The translations under genes and the position numbers were made by a program. Below are positions 5,028 to 7,580 of a stretch of DNA of 7,580 nucleotides, in pieces; the stretch's first letter is position 1, and every line of letters starts with the position of its first letter. Source of the stretch: Candidatus Pacearchaeota archaeon (GTDB lineage: Archaea > Nanobdellota > Nanobdellia > Pacearchaeales > GW2011-AR1); assembly GCA_016186375.1 (NCBI GenBank), contig JACPLS010000028.1, positions 11,040 through 18,619 of the forward strand, written 5' to 3'. The notes beneath the pieces were generated by a model that worked only from the letters and a program-made list of their open reading frames with translations, did no database searches and was not told the origin of the DNA.

Positions 5028-5317
5028 ATATTATCTTTGAAGTTTTTGACAAGAACGGTAAAAAAATAAGATTAACAAAAAGACAATGGTCTCATATAAG
5101 AAAAAAACATCCAGAAGTTGATAATTATGATATTATCGAAGAAACTTTAAAAACCCACGACCAAATTAAAGTTTATGATATAGATGAAACTATCAAATAC
5201 TTCTATAAGTATTATAAACATCGTTCTTCTCATGAAAAATTTCTTCAAGTTGTAGTTAAATATTTAAATGGAGATGGCTTCATTTTGACAGCACAATTTA
5301 AACCTCATATAAGATAA
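5024..5317 (+). CDS. Probable toxin: PBECR/barnase-RelE-like nuclease fold protein
   Basis: 97 residues. The N-terminal LTKRQWSHIRKKHPEV (17-32), then a helix with 'ETLK-x-HDQIKVY' (41-51), an aromatic run YFYKYYKHR (59-67) and strands KFLQVVVKYL and GFILTAQF (72-93) match small proteins assigned to the phage Barnase-EndoU-ColicinE5/D-RelE (PBECR) nuclease superfamily, whose members often act as toxins that cut RNA. Candidate active-site residues are H24, K27, H29, R68 and the final H95; I cannot say which are catalytic. The gene has its own leaderless promoter with possible operator repeats and is separated by 2 nt from a DUF2283 gene, the layout of a toxin-antitoxin pair. Family recognition comes from the overall pattern and is moderate; the toxic role is inferred from context. 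Confidence 0.6.
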   Translation: MNIIFEVFDKNGKKIRLTKRQWSHIRKKHPEVDNYDIIEETLKTHDQIKVYDIDETIKYFYKYYKHRSSHEKFLQVVVKYLNGDGFILTAQFKPHIR

Positions 5318-5319
5318 AA

Positions 5320-5559
5320 ATGGAAAACAACACATATGAAATAAGCTATAATGAAGAAGGAGATTTTTTAGAGATCTTCTTTGGTGAACCTACAAAGTGC
5401 TATACTGAAGAACCAGAACAAGGAATTTTCATTAGAAAAGACCAAAAAACTAATGAGATTAAAAGTATAGGAATACTTAGTTTCAAAAAGCGTCAAAATA
5501 TTCTCCAAAAACTTCTTTCTCAGATAAATAAAAGATTACCTCTTCAAATTTCTATATAA
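5320..5559 (+). CDS. DUF2283-family protein, probable antitoxin
   Basis: 79 residues. The 'YNEEGDFLEIFFGE' opening (10-23), the YTEEPEQGIFIRKD segment (28-41) and IKSIGILSFKKR (47-58) follow the DUF2283 pattern (Y-D-x-x-x-D-x-L-Y-I-x-F, then E-x-x-x-G-x-x-x-D, then G-I-E-I-x-x-x-S-x-R). The family is a small all-beta domain often found next to small nuclease-like genes. The residues after 58 form a short helix (QNILQKLLSQINKRL) that could bind the partner. Start ATG 5320 lies 2 nt past the toxin stop and has no Shine-Dalgarno sequence, so translation probably depends on ribosomes finishing the toxin. No DNA-binding motif is visible, so it would not obviously repress the operon by itself. Confidence 0.7.
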   Translation: MENNTYEISYNEEGDFLEIFFGEPTKCYTEEPEQGIFIRKDQKTNEIKSIGILSFKKRQNILQKLLSQINKRLPLQISI

Positions 5560-5773
5560 TATAACTGAAATAAAATTACACAAATTATTCTCTTTGAAAA
5601 ATGAGCATCTGTACAAACCATTTGACCCCATGTTTATAGTAGTAACAATTGCGTTTAAAATAAATTAAATTCCAGATGGTTTTGTTAATATATAAGGAGT
5701 TTAAATTGAGATTTGATTTATTACAAATTTGAGTGCTATTGCTGAAATTTAAATTACTTATCTAACATGATTT

Positions 5774-5783
5774 TATACGTATA
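5774..5783 (+). repeat. Palindrome upstream of the Doc promoter (distal operator half)
   Basis: TATACGTATA is a perfect 10-bp palindrome. The longer TTTATACGTAT at 5772-5782 recurs at 5826-5836, 54 bp downstream, so it probably binds the same factor as the start-site operator. The remaining part of this 275-nt gap, 5560-5770, shows no gene or named RNA to me. Confidence 0.45.
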
Positions 5784-5797
5784 TATAAGTAAGAAAG

Positions 5798-5812
5798 CGA
5801 AAAGTTTAAATA
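5798..5812 (+). promoter_or_regulatory. BRE and TATA box of the Doc-RHH operon
   Basis: GCGAAAA (5798-5804) matches a purine-rich archaeal TFB-recognition element and directly abuts the TATA box GTTTAAATA (5804-5812). The box centre is about 27 bp before the ATG at 5835, so transcription should start at the start codon. This is the clearest promoter in the window. Confidence 0.7.
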
Positions 5813-5817
5813 CTAGT

Positions 5818-5835
5818 TACGTATATTTATACGTA
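5818..5835 (+). repeat. Palindromic operator over the Doc transcription start
   Basis: TACGTATA (5818-5825) and TATACGTA (5828-5835) are perfect 8-bp inverted arms with a 2-nt spacer. The site fills the space between the TATA box and the start codon and includes the A of the ATG. Together with the matching palindrome at 5774-5783 it brackets the TATA box. This is the expected place for autorepression by the ribbon-helix-helix protein encoded two genes on; the binder is inferred. Confidence 0.6.
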
Positions 5836-6170
5836 TGAATATAAGTAAACAAGATCTAATAAGAATTAATAGAGGATTTGGTGGGGAATTGAGAAATGAT
5901 GCAAGTTTAGACTTTGCTATTGAAAAACAAGAAAACAAAAAATTAGGAAACTACAAAAAATTAGCTTATTTATTTAGAGCTATTCTTGTTGATCATCCAT
6001 TCACAGATGGAAATAAAAGAACAGCCATGTTTGTTGCTTTTTCATTTGCTAATGAACAAGAAAAGCAAGCTGATAAAGATTTGTTAGCCCATCAAATTCA
6101 ATCCATTGCAGAAAAAAATATTAACGATATCAGAATAGTTGAGGAGAGACTAAAAAATGCCATTAAATAA
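5835..6170 (+). CDS. Doc-type Fic toxin
   Basis: 111 residues, a compact Fic protein of the death-on-curing size class. The core motif HPFTDGNKRTA (54-64) is complete: catalytic H54, D58 for metal binding, and the GN-K-R anion-binding loop. Lysine instead of the second glycine (GNKR, not GNGR) is the Doc-like version; phage P1 Doc phosphorylates elongation factor Tu, whereas GNGR enzymes AMPylate. The N-terminal RINRGFGGELRNDASLDFAI (10-29) is also typical of Doc relatives (GG-x-LR at the start of the Fic fold). I see no intrinsic inhibitory (S/T)xxxE(G/N) motif, so control would come from a partner protein. It is first in the operon, overlaps the RHH gene by 14 nt, and has a strong leaderless promoter with a palindromic operator. 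The likely target is translation; the actual substrate is unknown. Confidence 0.83.
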   Translation: MNISKQDLIRINRGFGGELRNDASLDFAIEKQENKKLGNYKKLAYLFRAILVDHPFTDGNKRTAMFVAFSFANEQEKQADKDLLAHQIQSIAEKNINDIRIVEERLKNAIK

Positions 6171-6381
6171 TAAAGCAATAAAGAAAATAATGAAAGATAA
6201 TAAGGAGGCATTTGATATGCTAGAACATTACGACAAAACAAGAGAAAAACTCTGGGCAAGAAAAAGGATATACATCACTTTAAATGCGGCAATACTAAAA
6301 AGACTTAAAGAAATAAGAGAAAAAACAGGAAAACCTATCTCTAGAATAATCGAAGACTCTGTTTCCGAAATTAAGAAATAA
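6157..6381 (+). CDS. Ribbon-helix-helix protein, probable antitoxin of the Doc toxin
   Basis: 74 residues. The C-terminal part fits a ribbon-helix-helix DNA-binding domain: strand RKRIYITL (35-42), helix A about 43-58 (NAAILKRLKEIREKTG) and helix B about 60-73 (PISRIIEDSVSEIK), with the S62-R-x-I-E spacing common to CopG/Arc-like proteins. Unusually the DNA-binding domain is at the C-terminus; residues 1-34 form a charged helix (KKIMKDNKEAFDMLEHYDKTREKLW) that could cover the Doc active site. The ATG lies inside the toxin gene, 14 nt before its end, and has a good Shine-Dalgarno sequence GAGGAG at 6141-6146, so it is translated independently on a transcript whose first gene is leaderless. By dimer binding it could repress the palindromic promoter. 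The role is inferred from context and fold. Confidence 0.72.
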   Translation: MPLNNKAIKKIMKDNKEAFDMLEHYDKTREKLWARKRIYITLNAAILKRLKEIREKTGKPISRIIEDSVSEIKK

Positions 6382-6527
6382 GAATAAATCGGGATAGTTG
6401 CCTTTAATTTGTGATTTTGAGGTTTGTTTATAACTTCTCTTAGAGGGTAATTACTAAACTTATAGAAATTTGTTACAATGAGAAATTAAGCATTAGAGAA
6501 ATTATTTTGAGTTTCGTGAGATGCCCC

Positions 6528-6533
6528 TTTTTT
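6528..6533 (+). terminator. T-run downstream of the Doc-RHH operon
   Basis: CCCC then TTTTTT (6528-6533), followed by more T-rich sequence, lies about 150 nt past the RHH stop in the 181-nt gap between convergent genes. It may end plus-strand transcripts. No stable hairpin precedes it. A small 5-bp stem (ATTCT 6542-6546 with AGAAT 6551-6555) follows. Confidence 0.25.
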
Positions 6534-6562
6534 GCTTCTTTATTCTAAAAAGAATTTACTTT

Positions 6563-7006
6563 CTAATTAAAACCTCTTTCTTTCCAATAATAATTTAATT
6601 TTCCTTCATTTTGGTTGACAGAAATAGCTTTAACTTCCAGTCCTAATTTATTAACTTCGGGAATTAATAATTCCGCAAATCTTTGTGCGACAACTTTTGG
6701 AATAGCCCCAAAATTATTAGAATAATCGTTCAAAATTAAATTATCTTCTTTGTCTAAATAACAACTTCCCCCGCCTACTAATCTGTCCCTATCAAGCTCA
6801 AATCTTCCTGCGACATAAGAATGTCCTCCAGGAGCCACATATATAGAAAGTAATGTGTTCTTAGCTTCAACAACAAATTTGTGCTCTGCTTCTTGAGCAT
6901 ATCTTTCTGGCATACTAAACCGAAATATTCCTAATAATATATAAAGCCCTCCAACTCTAAATTCAAACCCTTCAATACCTTGCCTATCATTTCCTAGTTT
7001 TTTCAT
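6563..7006 (-). CDS. Conserved-looking protein with Janus/PHPT1-like core
   Basis: 147 residues, soluble. The middle resembles the Janus/Ocnus family (phosphohistidine phosphatase PHPT1): a strand with histidine, SYV preceded by GGH (60-65, candidate nucleophile H62), then LVGGG (76-80), a charged turn DKEDN, and LNDYSNNFGAIPKVVAQRFAEL (92-113). In human PHPT1 the order is YHADIY (H53), CLGGGRI and VYGYSMAYGPA followed by a helix, with similar spacing. The match is from memory of motifs, not an alignment score. If right, it could remove phosphate from phosphohistidine or bind such a group. The C-terminus (YYWKERGFN) is distinct, and the first ~40 residues are unassigned. It is the second gene of a two-gene operon, 8 nt after the 82-aa gene, and lacks a clear Shine-Dalgarno sequence. 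Confidence 0.6.
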   Translation of the reverse strand: MKKLGNDRQGIEGFEFRVGGLYILLGIFRFSMPERYAQEAEHKFVVEAKNTLLSIYVAPGGHSYVAGRFELDRDRLVGGGSCYLDKEDNLILNDYSNNFGAIPKVVAQRFAELLIPEVNKLGLEVKAISVNQNEGKLNYYWKERGFN

Positions 7007-7014
7007 AATTTATT

Positions 7015-7263
7015 TTACTCTAATAGCATTTCCTCCAGTAATACTCGGTCAAATCTTCCTCCATTGTTGACCGATTTTAAAAAGTTGAGTACGGTTTTAT
7101 ATTGGTTTGCTCTTGAAAGCATCCCTCTATGCAGAATATTAAACCCTAAACTTTCCAAAGTTTCTTCTATTCTCATTGGTATATTAACCTCAGCACCGTA
7201 GCTACTTTCAAACTTTGCTTCATATCCCTTGTCTGTTTTTACAATAAGATATTTTGTAGTCAT
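7015..7263 (-). CDS. Hypothetical protein, 82 aa
   Basis: I do not recognise this gene. The N-terminal half reads as an antiparallel sheet (KYLIVKTDKGYEAKFES, then AEVNIPMRIEETLESLGFNIL with a helix), and the second half is helical (SRANQYKTVLNFLKSV, then DRVLLEEMLLE at the end). There is no membrane span, cysteine pair or signal peptide. The first gene of a minus-strand operon, it ends 8 nt before the Janus-like gene, so the two products may act together. A minus-strand TATA box (7285-7294) sits 27 bp upstream and the divergent TrmB-like regulator begins 84 nt away, which suggests control by that regulator. The coding call rests on length, promoter and operon spacing. Confidence 0.6.
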   Translation of the reverse strand: MTTKYLIVKTDKGYEAKFESSYGAEVNIPMRIEETLESLGFNILHRGMLSRANQYKTVLNFLKSVNNGGRFDRVLLEEMLLE

Positions 7264-7284
7264 AGAATATTTGCAAAAACTGTC

Positions 7285-7294
7285 TTCTTAAACT
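7285..7294 (-). promoter_or_regulatory. TATA box of the 82-aa/Janus-like operon (leaderless)
   Basis: Read on the minus strand this is AGTTTAAGAA, preceded by ACAAA as a possible TFB element. It is centred about 27 bp upstream of the ATG at 7263, so the transcript should start at the start codon. Confidence 0.45.
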
Positions 7295-7298
7295 TTTG

Positions 7299-7316
7299 TC
7301 GTAATACACCTTACGA
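7299..7316 (+). repeat. Inverted repeat between divergent promoters, putative TrmB-type operator
   Basis: TCGTAA (7299-7304) and TTACGA (7311-7316) are perfect 6-bp arms with a 6-nt spacer. The site lies between the minus-strand TATA box (7285-7294) and the plus-strand one (7319-7330), touching the upstream edge of both, so one bound dimer could affect both directions. Confidence 0.4.
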
Positions 7317-7318
7317 AA

Positions 7319-7330
7319 TATTTATATATA
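7319..7330 (+). promoter_or_regulatory. TATA box of the TrmB-like regulator
   Basis: A TATA-rich run (TATTTATATATA, 7319-7330) is centred about 22-25 bp before the two adjacent ATG codons at 7347 and 7350, consistent with a leaderless or near-leaderless start. Confidence 0.5.
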
Positions 7331-7346
7331 ATAAAAACGAAGAAAA

Positions 7347-7580
7347 ATGATGTATGAAGAGCAATTAAAAGAAGTGGGTTTAACGGACAATGAAATAAAG
7401 ATATATCTTGCACTTTTAAGGCAAAGCCCGTTAAATCCAAGTCAATTAGCAGAAAAAACAGGTTTGCACAGGTCATATATTTATGACACATTAGAAAGAC
7501 TCTTAGAAAAAGGTATAATAAATAATGTAATTTTTGAAGGCAAGAAAAATTATCAGGCAATTAATCCTAGAATAATAAAA
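7347..7580 (+). CDS. TrmB-family transcriptional regulator, N-terminal part (3' end outside window)
   Basis: 78 codons from ATG 7347 run in frame to the right edge. ATG 7350 is an equally possible start; TATA spacing does not decide between them. The sequence is a TrmB-type winged helix-turn-helix: LKEVGLTDNEIKIYLALLRQ (helix 1, the LGLTxxExxVYxxLL signature), PLNPSQLAEKTGLHRSYIYDTL (helices 2-3, recognition helix), ERLLEKGIINNVIFEGKKNYQAINP (wing). TrmB proteins are archaeal DNA-binding regulators, several of which sense sugars through a C-terminal domain; whether this one has that domain is outside the window. It is transcribed away from the two-gene minus-strand operon with an inverted repeat between them, so regulation of that operon and of itself is likely but inferred. 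Confidence 0.8.
   Translation, partial: MMYEEQLKEVGLTDNEIKIYLALLRQSPLNPSQLAEKTGLHRSYIYDTLERLLEKGIINNVIFEGKKNYQAINPRIIK

Noticed and set aside
5605..5683. Loose inverted similarity (CATCTG...ACAAACCAT against CAGATGG...TTTTGT) suggesting a small RNA
   Set aside because: Pairing is interrupted, no promoter is placed before it and no C/D or H/ACA box is visible.
6521..6598. Plus-strand mini frame starting at ATG 6521, hydrophobic (MPLFCFFILKRIYFLI...)
   Set aside because: 25 codons, mostly antisense to the 3' end of the Janus-like gene, and without a TATA box at the right distance; hydrophobicity follows from T-rich sequence.
7288..7560. Minus-strand frame of 90 codons opposite the TrmB-like gene
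   Set aside because: The plus strand clearly encodes the winged helix of a TrmB regulator, and the antisense frame would run through both divergent promoters.
1..7580. CRISPR array, tRNA, rRNA, insertion sequence or attachment site
   Set aside because: No regularly spaced repeats, no tRNA-like arms, no transposase and no long terminal repeats were seen on either strand.

Overview
The window looks like a chromosomal segment of an AT-rich archaeon, most likely a DPANN-type lineage (Woesearchaeota/Pacearchaeota-like); that placement is inference from gene content and style. The archaeal signs are direct: the end of a prefoldin beta subunit gene, an archaeal SepF with an N-terminal amphipathic anchor, the start of a TrmB-family regulator, and TATA boxes centred about 25-27 bp upstream of many start codons, which implies largely leaderless transcription.

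Layout. 1-753 holds housekeeping genes (prefoldin beta C-terminus, then sepF under its own promoter). 754-2356 holds a possible ~150-nt transcribed leader followed by a translationally coupled pair, a GNAT acetyltransferase and an aspartoacylase/succinylglutamate-desuccinylase-family zinc deacylase. 2436-3216 holds two small unrecognised genes on opposite strands. 3275-4501 (minus strand) holds a GT9 glycosyltransferase and, upstream of it across a strong terminator-like hairpin, a possible 39-residue single-span membrane protein. 4549-6381 (plus strand) is an accessory block: a nucleoside 2-deoxyribosyltransferase-like protein, a probable toxin-antitoxin pair (PBECR/barnase-RelE-like nuclease plus DUF2283), and a second toxin-antitoxin pair (Doc-type Fic protein plus ribbon-helix-helix protein) with a palindromic operator on its transcription start. 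6563-7263 (minus strand) is a two-gene operon, one product of which resembles the Janus/phosphohistidine phosphatase (PHPT1) fold; a TrmB-like regulator runs divergently from it off the right edge.

How the genes may work together. The GNAT and deacylase have opposing chemistries (N-acylation and N-deacylation) and overlap by 4 nt, so they may add and remove an acyl group on the same amine. Both toxin-antitoxin pairs are toxin-first with putative operator repeats between TATA box and start codon. The divergent TrmB-like regulator shares a short intergenic region, containing an inverted repeat, with the two-gene operon and may control it. The most interesting items are the Doc-RHH module with its operator, the GNAT-deacylase pair with its leader, and the Janus-like protein.
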